Positions 10,041 through 19,788 of a stretch of 64,000 nt of DNA are shown here, piece after piece (within the stretch, counting starts at the first letter, position 1; every line of letters begins with the position of its first letter). The notes under the pieces were generated by a model. That model made no database searches. It was not told the origin of the DNA and was given only the letters and a program-made list of their open reading frames with translations. The DNA is from Acytostelium subglobosum LB1 (Eukaryota > Evosea > Eumycetozoa > Acytosteliales > Acytosteliaceae). Made by a program: the position numbers and the translations under genes. The DNA lies in the NCBI RefSeq assembly GCF_000787575.1, contig NW_012236531.1:581396-645395 (forward strand), read 5' to 3'.

Positions 10041-11303
10041 TTAGAACGACCGAGGTTGGATTGGTATTATTCCACCTGATGTCTGACTGGAGAAGATCAG
10101 GAAATGCTTTCGATCATCTAACAATCTGAGTTGGATATTCTTGATTGATAATAACGTGTTCTCTGTGAAGGATATCGTGAAGGTGTTCAATCTCTCAAGT
10201 GGATAGCATTTTGAATTGATCATGTTATAAAGGTAGTCACGACAATAAGTTATAGTTTTCTTTTGGATACATCTTACTACCAGGTGAAGATGTTTGATTG
10301 AGTCGGGTATTGGATCAGGTCTGCCGGTGGACTTGGCCAGTGTGAGCTCTGTCACTGAGCTTGGTATCACCTTTGGATGTGGTAGATGATCTGCATGAAT
10401 TTGAAGACGTGTCACCGATGGTGGAATTGATCCATCATTCAATGACTGATGGAATGATTGCCCTAAGGTGAGTGATGTGAGATTGGGTGGAAGAACACCA
10501 ATTGGTAGGAAGGGCCAGTTGTATTCCATGTTCAATTTCAATGATCTTAATGAGTTTGGTAATGTTCCAACTTCAAAGGGTTGATTGTAAGAACATGATA
10601 CTATATTAAAGTCTCTGTTCTCAGTGCTACCAAACCTGAGTGAGATTAGACCAGAGGGAAGTGAACCCAACTGAAATGATTGATTGTAGGTCTCACCAAA
10701 CTGGAGCGAGATGAGACCCGACGGGAGTGAGCCAACGTCTATTTGTTGATTGAATAATGAGCCAAAGGTAAGTGATCTTAAACTGGATGGAAGTAGACCT
10801 ATGGGAATAGGCTGATTGAACTTCTGACCAAACTGGAGTGATGTAATGGATGTAGGAAGAGCACCAACAGGGATCGACTTGTTAAAGTATGTTTGAAATT
10901 TGAGTGAGGTCAGCTTGGTTGGAAGAGATCCAATGAGAGGTGTCTCGTTAATGTTATACAACATCGATGTGACTTCAGCTGGGATAGGTATCGTCGAACC
11001 AAGATGATCGTATTCAATGTATGTATCTACTTGTATAACTGTTCTCTTGTTAAGTCTAGAGTAATTAAATGAATGATTAACATGACATGACCTCAAACTG
11101 CTATAGCGTATCCATAACCAATGAATGAATGATGCTCTATGTTTATACCAATATCTACATACAAATGCCAAACAATACCTATCAATATTATCTTCGATGT
11201 AATCAACAATCTGTCTAAGTATTAAAATGGGGAAGTATCGAGGGCATTCGACATCATCATTTGAGTTGTTGTCAATATTGACATTATCGATAGTACTATC
11301 CAT
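10041..11303 (-). CDS. FNIP-repeat protein with F-box-like N-terminus
   Basis: Single exon, 420 residues. Residues 20-60 (YFPILILRQIVDYIEDNIDR and CLAFVCRYWYKH) look like an F-box. From about residue 120 there is a ladder of 22-23-residue FNIP/LRR-type units of the form LPxxLxSLxFGxxFNQPIxxG (LPTSITSLQFGQKFNQPIPI, LPSSLRSLTFGSLFNQQIDV, and so on), about eight copies. FNIP repeats are greatly expanded in dictyostelids; most copies have no known role. A likely job is substrate recognition in an SCF-type ubiquitin ligase, by inference from the F-box plus repeat layout. One unit near 10600 (FGSTENRDFNIVSCSYNQPF) is irregular. Confidence 0.88.
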   Translation of the reverse strand: MDSTIDNVNIDNNSNDDVECPRYFPILILRQIVDYIEDNIDRYCLAFVCRYWYKHRASFIHWLWIRYSSLRSCHVNHSFNYSRLNKRTVIQVDTYIEYDHLGSTIPIPAEVTSMLYNINETPLIGSLPTKLTSLKFQTYFNKSIPVGALPTSITSLQFGQKFNQPIPIGLLPSSLRSLTFGSLFNQQIDVGSLPSGLISLQFGETYNQSFQLGSLPSGLISLRFGSTENRDFNIVSCSYNQPFEVGTLPNSLRSLKLNMEYNWPFLPIGVLPPNLTSLTLGQSFHQSLNDGSIPPSVTRLQIHADHLPHPKVIPSSVTELTLAKSTGRPDPIPDSIKHLHLVVRCIQKKTITYCRDYLYNMINSKCYPLERLNTFTISFTENTLLSIKNIQLRLLDDRKHFLIFSSQTSGGIIPIQPRSF

Positions 11304-11458
11304 TCTTAATGGTACATATATATATTATTATTATTATTTGTTGATAATGAACAAGTCACAAAAGAAATAAATGTGTCTTGTCTAAAGTTCATTCATTTAT
11401 CAATGACGTGTATTTGTACACAAATACATAATTATAAGCTTAGGTGAAGTGGAGGAGG

Positions 11459-12096
11459 ATGAAAGTATTACTTATAACAGCAGTCTCTGATAATAATGTC
11501 ATTGGGAAGGATGGCTTGTTGCCTTGGTCTTTACCTGATGACTATCAACACTTTCAAGACACGACAAGAGGATGGCCTATTATAATGGGTAGACGTACAT
11601 TCGATGATCAACCTGTACGCCCCATCCCCAACTGCTTCACAATCGTTGTCACCAGTGACACTCATCTTACCGATCCCAATGGTCTCATACTCGAAGAGCG
11701 ATCCGGATCACTCCTTCGAACTCGTTCACTCACTGAAGCAATGACCTTTGTTAAAGAGTTTGAGGAGGTGTACATAGTTGGAGGTATGTTATGCTCATAA
11801 CAGTGGAAACCCATTCATTCGCTCATTCTCTCACTCAATCAATCACATTAGGCCGCAGGATATACGAGGATTCACTACAGTTTGTCGATGAACTGATAAT
11901 TACACATGTACATTCGGAAGATGTTGTTGGTGATACACATCTTAATCTGTTCCCTGAGAAGGGATCTTTGCGTGATAGGAACAATGACCTCTGGGAGGTG
12001 GTCAGATCACACTACCATGCCAAAGACGATAGACATCAGTTTGACTACACCATCAAGTATTATAAACGTGTGACACTGCGAACAGTGTTTGCATAA
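11459..12096 (+). CDS. Dihydrofolate reductase
   Basis: Reduces dihydrofolate to tetrahydrofolate with NADPH. Exons 11459-11783 and 11852-12096 give 189 residues; the junction falls inside the GG-RxxY motif. Landmarks: ITAVSDNNVIGKDGLLPW (active-site loop, LPW), LPDDYQHFQDTT with the catalytic Asp at the E. coli D27 position, IIMGRRTFDD (NADPH-binding MGRxT), VYIVGGRRIYEDSL (GGxxxY) and ELIITHVHSEDVVGDTHLNLFP. It is monofunctional: no thymidylate synthase follows. ATG at 11459 is chosen because it directly precedes the conserved N-terminal strand. It converges on the RelA/SpoT-like gene, with 60 bases between stops. The sequence reads bacterial-like, but the gene has an intron and host-like codon use. 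Confidence 0.93.
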
Positions 12097-12156
12097 GATA
12101 TGATATCAACTTCATTGGCAATGGCAATGGTCGGATTGGAGGATAGACGAATAGTA

Positions 12157-13011
12157 TTAGCATTCGCCTTTGTATTGACAATGATTATTCTCGGCATGGT
12201 TGTGCATGTCCACTGTGCGCACTTGCACTTCGATCTTCTGATTGAGTGGACCAACTACATCGAATTGGAGAGATTGATATCCGTTGGACTTTGGACACTT
12301 GATGTAATCATCATACGTTCCTTTGACCTCGGGGAAATGCTGCGTCAGAGTCGATCTGAGCCTGTAGCAGTCTTCCTCCTTCTCCACGATTGCTCTAATA
12401 CCAAACATGTCGTGAACCTCTTCAAACGTCAGTTGTTTGCCCAACATCTTGCGCCATATACTATAGATGTGCTTTGGTCTACCTGAGACTTGACGCACGG
12501 CTATACCACTCCCATTGGCTATCAGTCGGGCCGTGTCGACAAAGTCTTGAATGTACATCTCTCGCTCTCTTCTCGTGCTCTGGAAGTGGTCTGCAATCTG
12601 ATTATACGTGTCTGGATAATATCTCCTGAAGCATATGTCCTCAGCTTCCCATAGCTGGCGTGATGGATCCATTGATATTAATTGATATTTACATTGTTGA
12701 ATTGACATGTCGGTGGCAGTTTGATTATGAGCGCTTGAGTTCGGCATGTCGGTTGGAGTTAGTATATGCCGCGTCACTCAATCAATCCATCCATTCCATC
12801 CGAAGACATACAATGAATGATTATAAATTGCTTGTTGACTTGATATCCTACATGGATCTAATGATCTTGAACTACGTATTATAATAGGTGATGGTGATAT
12901 ATACAGTGCTGAGACAAACATTAACATTGCCAATACTATCAGTATCAATGAATGGTTGTTCTTCTCGCTTCTAATCTCCGAAGAGGTAGAGCCTACTACT
13001 ATTGCAGTCAT
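12157..13011 (-). CDS. Membrane-anchored RelA/SpoT-type (p)ppGpp synthetase homologue
   Basis: Predicted alarmone synthetase: transfers pyrophosphate from ATP to GDP/GTP. Exons 13011-12812 and 12733-12157 give 258 residues; the intron carries a perfect TACTAAC branch-like box. Residues about 21-39 (LILIVLAMLMFVSALY) form one transmembrane or signal-anchor helix. The synthetase domain spans about 100-250: GRPKHIYSIWRKM (GRxKxxYSI), VHDMFGIRAIV (the metal-binding Asp), YDDYIKCPKSNGYQSLQ (DYIxxPKxNGYQSLH), KIEVQVRT (catalytic Glu in ExQxRT) and MHNHAENN. There is no HD hydrolase domain and no TGS or ACT regulatory domain, so it is of the small synthetase type. The usual MHxxAExGxxxHWxYK ends as MHNHAENNHCQYKGEC. 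Activity is inferred from the conserved residues. Confidence 0.88.
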
Positions 13012-13058
13012 ATCTGTTTGACTCTGTGTAAGATTTCCTTTATGTACAGTTGAATAAA

Positions 13059-13117
<59 letters not shown>

Positions 13118-13995
13118 GATGTATGTTGCTTATGCAGAGCCGCATTCAATTCTTTGATCGGATCGAAAGATTGATGACGATGCTATAAGCAATGACACAT
13201 TGCTTGAATAGCTTTACAATGAATAATAATACATATAATATGAATGTTGTTGATACTAAAGAATGAAGACTGGTGATTCACCAACACAATGACTCATTCA
13301 AGGTGTTTGAATTGCGACAACATTGTTGAGATTGATTGGGGGTGGTAACATAAAGGAAGAGACACAAGTCCAAGCAAAATTGTCCTTTGACAAAGCCCAG
13401 TGACTCAAAGTAAATGAAGTTCCCCAATCTCAATGATATACAAAGGCAAGAGTTATCTCGTTCATCGAATATTCAAAGTTGTTGAGATTGATTATATCAT
13501 TAATTAATTAATACAATATAAAATGATGAAGTTATTTATGTCTTACTTGATTTAGAATGGAGGGTGACCAATCATCAACTTCATTTATAATTTGTTGTTG
13601 AAAATATACAAAACAAATAAGGTAAGGTAAGATTGACATAATAATGTAAGTCATTGTAATGGTTAGATACTTATACTATCTCCATTATAATAACAACACT
13701 CACTCACAAACACACTTAAACACAAATACAAGTCAATCATTGGTAAAGTGAGGTTGAAAAGATAATTGATTGACAGATAGATAGTGGGTGTGAGTGATGA
13801 TGAGTAGTCGGAGACAGTACATACTTGGAGATGAGGGGGTTAGAACATTTCCGATGAAGGGCCGACCTAACCTTACCATATCCATATCAATCTCCTTATT
13901 GGTATCTGTCTTTGATTAAAAAATATATATATAAATACCAATATTGATTGATTGTTATAACTCAACATTTTAAATTATCTCTACAACAACATACA
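13012..13995. other. Gene-free spacer, 984 bp, between divergent genes
   Basis: Contains a (TTGA)n tract at about 13061-13117 in the 5' region of the RelA/SpoT-like gene and AT-rich sequence near 13500-13600 and 13915-13950, the latter a likely TATA/promoter region for the gene at 13996. I see no supported exon or RNA gene. Confidence 0.6.
13061..13117. repeat. (TTGA)n tetranucleotide microsatellite
   Basis: Fourteen nearly perfect TTGA units directly upstream of the start codon of the RelA/SpoT-like gene. Read on the minus strand they could encode a spurious Ser-Ile-Asn-Gln repeat; I treat them as 5' leader or promoter sequence. Confidence 0.9.
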
Positions 13996-14888
13996 ATGTA
14001 TAGATATTTATTAATAATATTATTTGTTTGTCTTTGTTATGAGGTATCCAATGCCTCTCAACCATCATCATTCTATTTCTTAAAGTCAACTGGTATTGTT
14101 TGTGTCACAACTCCATGTCCATCATGGGAGATCAATCTTGTAAATTCCCAACAAAACTCAATCACTGTTCATGGATTGAACTTTGCACCAAGTGTCAATG
14201 AAACAAAGGTCTTTGAGGCCAAAGAGGATGAACGTATACTCTATGGCTACTGGTGCAACACCAAAGTCAATGGACAAGATGCTGTCGAGTTCAAAATACT
14301 TGGTGCTCATAGAATGATTGCCATCGATGGATATGGTCCTCCCAGAGCTGGTGATTACCTCTCCCTGTAAGTCCCTCCTCCTCCTCAATCAAACAATCTC
14401 TGTCACTAACATGATTGTATTTTATATATAGATCCTACTACCAATGGAAATGGGTCAACTTCCCCTTCATTACCGGACCCATTGTATCCCCACCTTCCAA
14501 TCCATTCTTGGATTATCCTCACATGGATAAGGAATGGCTCAGGGATAAACTTTATAATCAAGACAAGAAACATCGTGCAATTGTTCAAGCTACAGTTGAC
14601 ACCTTTGGTAAAGTGCTGGTCACTGCAATCTTTGTTAGTTTGGATGATCCTGAACAACCTTGTCCTGGTATTGTGCTCATTGGATGTGATGATGCTCATG
14701 TGATGACATTCAATCGTGATGCCAACAGATGTGTATCATTCGATACATGTGTTGAGCCAGGAGCATGCATTCTCTCCATCCCAGTATGTCCAAAGGGTTA
14801 CAATTTAGTCTCAATTCCATCAAGACCATATGGATGTCCAAAACACTTCTGTGATCCCGATTTCCTCAATCTCACTTGGGATCAATAA
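13996..14888 (+). CDS. Secreted cysteine-rich protein (DUF6748-like?), copy 1 of a tandem array
   Basis: Exons 13996-14366 and 14432-14888 give 275 residues. Residues 1-20 are a signal peptide (MYRYLLIILFVCLCYEVSNA). The mature part starts with YFLKSTGIVCVTTPCPSWEI, a Cys-x5-Cys-Pro segment like the start of DUF6748-type domains; I am not sure of that family name. The C-terminal half has a cysteine pattern ending in CPKGYNLVSIPSRPYGCP and HFCDPDFL. The same two-exon structure, with the intron at the same point (TCC after L), occurs in the broken copy at 15438-16398, and the last part recurs at about 16455-16723. This is the only copy with an intact start and frame. Role unknown; secretion is well supported. 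Confidence 0.8.
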
Positions 14889-15437
14889 TTATAAATTTAA
14901 TCAATCAATCAATTAATTAAGTTAATCAATCAATCAATCAATCAATTAATTAAAAAATAAACCTAAAAGGGTGGACCAACTTACTCAATCATTAAAAGAA
15001 TAATTAGAAAATAGATATTTAGTAGTCTCCTTACTACTTGATAGGTGGGGATTGTAAGTGATCCAAGTTAATAATGGATGATCAAAACTAAATTATTGAA
15101 GATGACATAGATAATATTGTAAAATGAATTTAAATAAAATAATGTTGTGTAAAATAATAAATATATATATTCGTTTGATTATTACAAATAATAATAATTA
15201 GAATTCCATTTATATAAAATCATCTGGATAGAAAACAAATTCAATTATATTTAAATATAATTGAAAGAGTGTGAGTAAAGTTCTAGCTTGGTGTACCCTT
15301 GCTCCTAAACTACATAATTGATGGGGTATGATCACCTATTCAATTGTATATCCCAACAAGCAATTGAATAAGTATTAATACATTTTAGATGGAATTAATA
15401 TTAACCTTTATATTTATTATTAATACTATTACTAATC
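14889..15437. other. AT-rich spacer within tandem array
   Basis: Contains ATCA-repeat stretches (14903-14950) and AT-rich sequence. An ATG frame at 15389 runs only 18 codons to a TAG and lies in a different register from the following paralogue. No gene seen. Confidence 0.6.
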
Positions 15438-16398
15438 AAGATTAGAATTATTTTATTATTATTCTTATCTATTAATATTTGTTTTGAGGTATCCAATGGA
15501 TATAGAACTCAACCAGAACCTACTATATTCTTTTGGTTAAGGTCAACTGGCAAACTATGTGTCAAAGAACCATGTCCATTTTGGAAGATTGATCCTGTCA
15601 ATCTAGATACAAGTGGAACCAACTCTGTTGAGGTTCACTATTTGAAGTTTGGTTCCAATGTCAACTCTACCAAGGTATTGGAAGCAAAAGATAATGATCT
15701 AATTATTGAAGGAACCCTGGAAGAGGATCTTGTTGGAGATGAACCTGGTGTCCATTTGACAATTAATCGAGCTTACAGAAAGATGCCAATCAATCAAACT
15801 TCTACCAAGGGATTTGTTGGTTACTTTTTCTTGTAAGGAAATGAACAAAAATCAATCTATCAAATATTCTTTAATAGAATAATTAGTTAATTAATTAATA
15901 CCTATTTATTATTATTTACTTTTTAGATCCAAAACAACTGATAAGAACAAATGGGAATGGGTTAATACTCCATATGTTCGTGGAGTGTTTGAATCATCAA
16001 TTGGTAATCCTTATATGGATTTTCCATTCTTGGACAAAGATTGGTTGGATGATAAACTTTATTACAATGAAGTTATTCATCGCGCGATTGTAGAAGCATC
16101 AATTAATTCTCGAGGCAACCCTTCCAAGATCCTTTCAATCTTTATCAATTTGGAGGACCCACCTACTCAAACTTGCAGAGTTCCAAGTATACCTGTAGTC
16201 TCTCAAAGTGGACAAGTTGCGACCTTTAGACGTAATGAGGATAGGTGCGTATTGTTTGATAGTATTGTTGAGGCTGGAGTATGTCCCCTTTTTCAACCAG
16301 TATGTACCAAGGGATACAATCTTGTATCTATTCCCTCTACCCCAAATGGATGCTCTAGATTCTATTGTGATCCAGATTTTCTCAGACCAACTTGGTAA
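15438..16398 (+). pseudogene. Start-less paralogue of the 13996 gene (copy 2)
   Basis: Clearly homologous to copy 1 in both exons (about 15438-15832 and 15927-16398; intron in the same place and phase). It has FEVSNGYRTQPEPTIFFWLR against YEVSNASQPSSFYFLK, CVKEPCPFWKI against CVTTPCPSWEI, and CTKGYNLVSIPSTPNGC followed by FYCDPDFL. The signal-peptide frame has no ATG: where copy 1 has ATG-TAT-AGA, this copy has AAG-ATT-AGA, and the frame is closed upstream by a TAA near 15402. The only nearby ATG (15389) is out of frame and stops at once. The rest is open to a TAA at 16396, so loss is recent, or translation starts at a non-AUG codon. Most likely a young pseudogene. Confidence 0.65.
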
Positions 16399-16454
16399 TA
16401 AAGAAATGAATAAATAATCAACCTTCATAAACGCACCCTCATTATAAAATCAAT

Positions 16455-16723
16455 CATTTTTATCCTTAACTTGAATGGACCCTGTATACCCATGCTACCG
16501 ATTAAATATTCCCGAAATCACTCATAGTCGACAAGTACAGACCTTTAGAAGGACATTTGATAGATGTGTAGTATTGGATATGAGAGTTGAAAAAGGAGTA
16601 TGTCCCAACTTTGAACCAGTATGTACCGAGGGATACAATCTTGTATCAATTCCTTCCGAACCACGTGGATGTCCTAAATTCTAATGTGATCCATATTTCC
16701 TCAAACCTGCCGGTAATCAATAA
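16455..16723 (+). pseudogene. 3' fragment of a third tandem copy
   Basis: Homologous only to the last quarter of copies 1 and 2: RQVQTFRRTFDRCVVLDMRV, GVCPNFEPVCTEGYNLVSIP, SEPRGCPKF, then a TAA where the siblings have Tyr or His, then CDPYFLKPAGNQ in the same frame. The sequence just upstream (about 16455-16500) resembles the siblings' SIFINLEDP segment but in another frame, so there is also a frameshift. No exon 1 counterpart was found in the 57 bases between it and copy 2. Decayed tandem duplicate. Confidence 0.75.
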
Positions 16724-17295
16724 ATAATCATTTAAACACTACATATTTATCCATTCTATCAATCAATCAATCAACACTAAATATCATTATGATGAATTTA
16801 GTAAAGTGATAAATACAATCATAATGATGCTTATTCTCTTTCAGTATACCTCTTCACTCTTCAATCCCTACCCTTGTGTTGGTTGATTTGAATGGAAAAG
16901 GGAATGAGTAACACAACTCACAATTGACACACACATATACTTCATCATCATGGCAGCATTTGTGTGTTTACACCCCATTGGGCACTTGAACTGGCCAATT
17001 CCTTCAATTCGGAATATTGATTGGATGGATACATAGAATAGAAGGCAGAATGGTACCATTGTGAATGTAATAATATGTGGTGATACATTCATCATATTCA
17101 TTGTTAGTATGATGGTATTCATAATTATAATGATGTTCATATAGAGAATATAACACCTCACAATATTAAAATATATATATATTCTTCAAATAATTCAATC
17201 AATCGATTCATTCATTCATTCATAAATAATCACAAGCAATTAAACAATTATTCTATTATAAATTATCTATCTCTCTATCTCTCTCTCTTTAAACT
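16724..17295. other. AT-rich spacer, 572 bp
   Basis: Contains a minus-strand frame (16868-17161) with Met/Ile-rich translation and no support, ATCA repeats, and a (TC)n stretch just before the methyltransferase start. I see no convincing gene. Confidence 0.6.
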
Positions 17296-18417
17296 ATGAT
17301 AAATAATAATACCGAAGAGAATGGAACAATCTCCAATGGAGTGGCAAGAACATCGGTTTTGGTGGCCGCCATGCGTACTCATTTGAGTAACCAGATGGTT
17401 TCACTTAATGATCCATCATTGTATAAACCATTTGAACAGAGCTTAGTAAGAGAGTACTCAAAGTTCTGTCCTACCAAGGTTGTAAATATAACCGATCCCA
17501 AGCTGACTGTCATCGACCCGTATGCCCTGTTCTTCCTTCAACATCAAAGTTCACCAGACATAATGGCCGAGTTCTTCTTTTCTATCCCAAAAGTTAGACC
17601 AACTGTCGTTGACGAACCAATGTATCAAGGTCTGATCAAGAGTGGCTTAGATGTATCCTCAGTTGGGTCAATATCTTCATTCTTCAAACATGTGGCCAAT
17701 GATGAACAAGTAATGCTAGGTTGGATGTTGTTATTCGATTTGAACATTACTGTTCATCTTGCAGTCAGAACCAAACTTATTGATGAGTTTGTTCTCCAAA
17801 ATGTCCCTTCCTCGATCAAACAAGTTGTCATCCTTGGTTCAGGACTTGACACCCGTGCTCAACGTCTACCATTCGACGCATCAGTCATTGTATTTGAGGT
17901 GGATCTTCCAGAGGTGGTCGAATACAAGAGGAACATTATGAAGAATGCATCATTGGCCATCACTCCAATATCAATGGCAATGAACATTGATATCAAGGAA
18001 GACCTCAGGAACTTGGATAAATGGACGTCCCAACTTGTATCATCTGGTTTGAAGAAGATTGAACCGACTCTATGGATCCTAGAAGGTCTTCTCATGTACC
18101 TCAAGCCTGAAGAGACCACCAACCTACTCAAAGCAGTATCATCACTCTCATCATCTGGATCTGCTATTGTGTTTCAATCATCAGCACCAATTGATTGGAC
18201 TGCACCATATGTTGGCAAGAGTGTATTCGCCAAGATTGCTCCTGAACTATTCTCCTTTACACCATATCCAGATGAACTTCTGATCAACGTTGGCTTCACT
18301 GATCGTGTATCCACAGTCGATGATGTTGCCCTCATTGAGAGATATGGTACACCTGGTATAGTCCTCTTTGAGTTCCCACCAACATTCCAACGCTACACCC
18401 AAGGATTCAAACCATAA
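17296..18417 (+). CDS. LCMT-type SAM-dependent methyltransferase
   Basis: Single exon, 373 residues. The fold is that of the leucine carboxyl methyltransferase / bacterial TIGR00027 family: ARTSVLVAAMRTHLS near the N-terminus, the SAM-binding motif QVVILGSGLDTRAQRL (about 175-190), VFEVDLPEVVEYKR (acidic ribose-binding loop), and TLWILEGLLMYLKPEE (the W-x-x-E-G-L-x-x-Y-L motif). These are the diagnostic motifs of the family. The substrate is unknown; related bacterial enzymes often methylate carboxyl or hydroxyl groups of small metabolites, whereas true LCMT1 acts on PP2A. The sequence reads closer to the bacterial group than to LCMT1 (inference). No intron, unlike most neighbours. Confidence 0.85.
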   Translation: MINNNTEENGTISNGVARTSVLVAAMRTHLSNQMVSLNDPSLYKPFEQSLVREYSKFCPTKVVNITDPKLTVIDPYALFFLQHQSSPDIMAEFFFSIPKVRPTVVDEPMYQGLIKSGLDVSSVGSISSFFKHVANDEQVMLGWMLLFDLNITVHLAVRTKLIDEFVLQNVPSSIKQVVILGSGLDTRAQRLPFDASVIVFEVDLPEVVEYKRNIMKNASLAITPISMAMNIDIKEDLRNLDKWTSQLVSSGLKKIEPTLWILEGLLMYLKPEETTNLLKAVSSLSSSGSAIVFQSSAPIDWTAPYVGKSVFAKIAPELFSFTPYPDELLINVGFTDRVSTVDDVALIERYGTPGIVLFEFPPTFQRYTQGFKP

Positions 18418-18572
18418 TCCATCATTCAATCAACCAACCATTGATTGTCCTTGTGTATAACAAATAAACACTCGTCAGATACATCTCTTAATCTAGATTT
18501 ATGAAATGATTGATTGGTCCCCGCGTTCATTCATTTGATGTTCACTTTCATACATTCATATACACATACAAG

Positions 18573-19633
18573 ATGACAGGCACTGCTGAAGAGATATACC
18601 CTAGCATCAACCCTTATGTATCACTAGCATTGTCAATCTTCCTCTCCTTTCAGTTTGTTGGTGGACTGTATCTATTCTCCTCAGGCAACAGAGACAACCC
18701 TTTTGTAATCAAACGTCGATTCCAGAGTGTCTTTGTATCATGTATCATCTCATACATAGTACTCTACTATCTGATACCTCAATCATCACAAGTAAGTCCT
18801 GTACACGACGTTCAATCACTCAATCGTGACTAAACAACTATCAATCTTATGTATAGAGAGTATATGTATTCTTGCAAGTCATTGGTGTAATGACAGAGTC
18901 ATACTTGTGGGGCATCATACTACCCTTCTTGTTGACGATGCTACTGTTCAGTGGACCTTTACTGATGGCTTATTTAGACTATGGCATAGAGGAAGAGCCA
19001 TTCGACTTGAGGTGGCTGCGTAACTATGTTGTAGGACCCACTGTTGAAGAGGTTGTCTATCGATCAGCCATCGTACCAATACTCTACTATGGTGGCTACT
19101 CCACACGATCAATCATCATATTCTCTCCACTACTCTTTGGTCTGTCACATCTACATCACATCTTCCCAATGGGCAAGAAGAGAAGAGAAATCATTGCTCA
19201 GTTATTAGTTAGTTGTAAGTTTCAGGGTTGGACTACCTACATCAGACGGACATCATACTGACACTCATCCATCTCATCTCAACTCGTCTCCAGTGCTTCA
19301 AGTACTTTATACAAGTCTGTTTGGAATGTTCACTGCACTGATATTCGTTAGAACTGGCAACCTTTTGTCTTGTATCCTTGTACACAGCTTCTGTAATATG
19401 ATGGGTCTACCGCGCTTCCAAGATGTTCCCCATCACCCTCACTCACGCCGTATGTACTCTCACGTGTGGATGCATGATGATTGATTGATTGATCGATCAA
19501 TATATACTAACTTTGGACCAATCAATCAATCTAATCAGTGTTGTCCATCACCTTTGTGCTTGGCCTGGTTGGATTCTTCTATTACCTGCCACTACTTATA
19601 CATCCAGTATACTTCAATTCATTGTTCATTTGA
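18573..19633 (+). CDS. rce1: CAAX prenyl protease 2 (RCE1)
   Basis: Endoplasmic-reticulum intramembrane protease that removes the -aaX residues from prenylated Ras-type proteins. Exons 18573-18791, 18857-19214, 19294-19449 and 19539-19633 give 275 residues. Catalytic motifs are all present: PTVEEVVYRSAIVPI (EExxxR), LLFGLSHLHH (FxxxH) and VHSFCN (HxxxN). Around seven to eight hydrophobic segments fit the Rce1 fold, and length is close to yeast and human Rce1 (about 300-330). The third intron contains an inverted pair of TTGA and ATCA repeats that could form a hairpin. Confidence 0.92.
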
Positions 19634-19788
19634 TCAATCATATTATTTATAAATAGCCCAGATGGAACAGTTCCACCCATCAAACCATCACATGATGTTG
19701 TGTGAATCAAGATTTTCATTCATTCTCTGATCAATCAATCAATCACTGATCAAACAGATATATAATAAGATACCACTACTAACTCCCA

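Noticed and set aside
13061-13117. Tandem repeats as a CRISPR array
   Set aside because: Four-base units with no spacers; CRISPR is not expected in a nuclear genome, and no repeat-spacer pattern occurs anywhere in the window.
13061-13149. Ser-Ile-Asn-Gln repeat peptide upstream of the RelA/SpoT-like gene
   Set aside because: It is the translation of the TTGA microsatellite; the ATG at 13011 starts the conserved part.
16868-17161. 97-residue minus-strand frame in an AT-rich spacer
   Set aside because: Met/Ile-rich from AT repeats, no conserved motif and no promoter or splice support.
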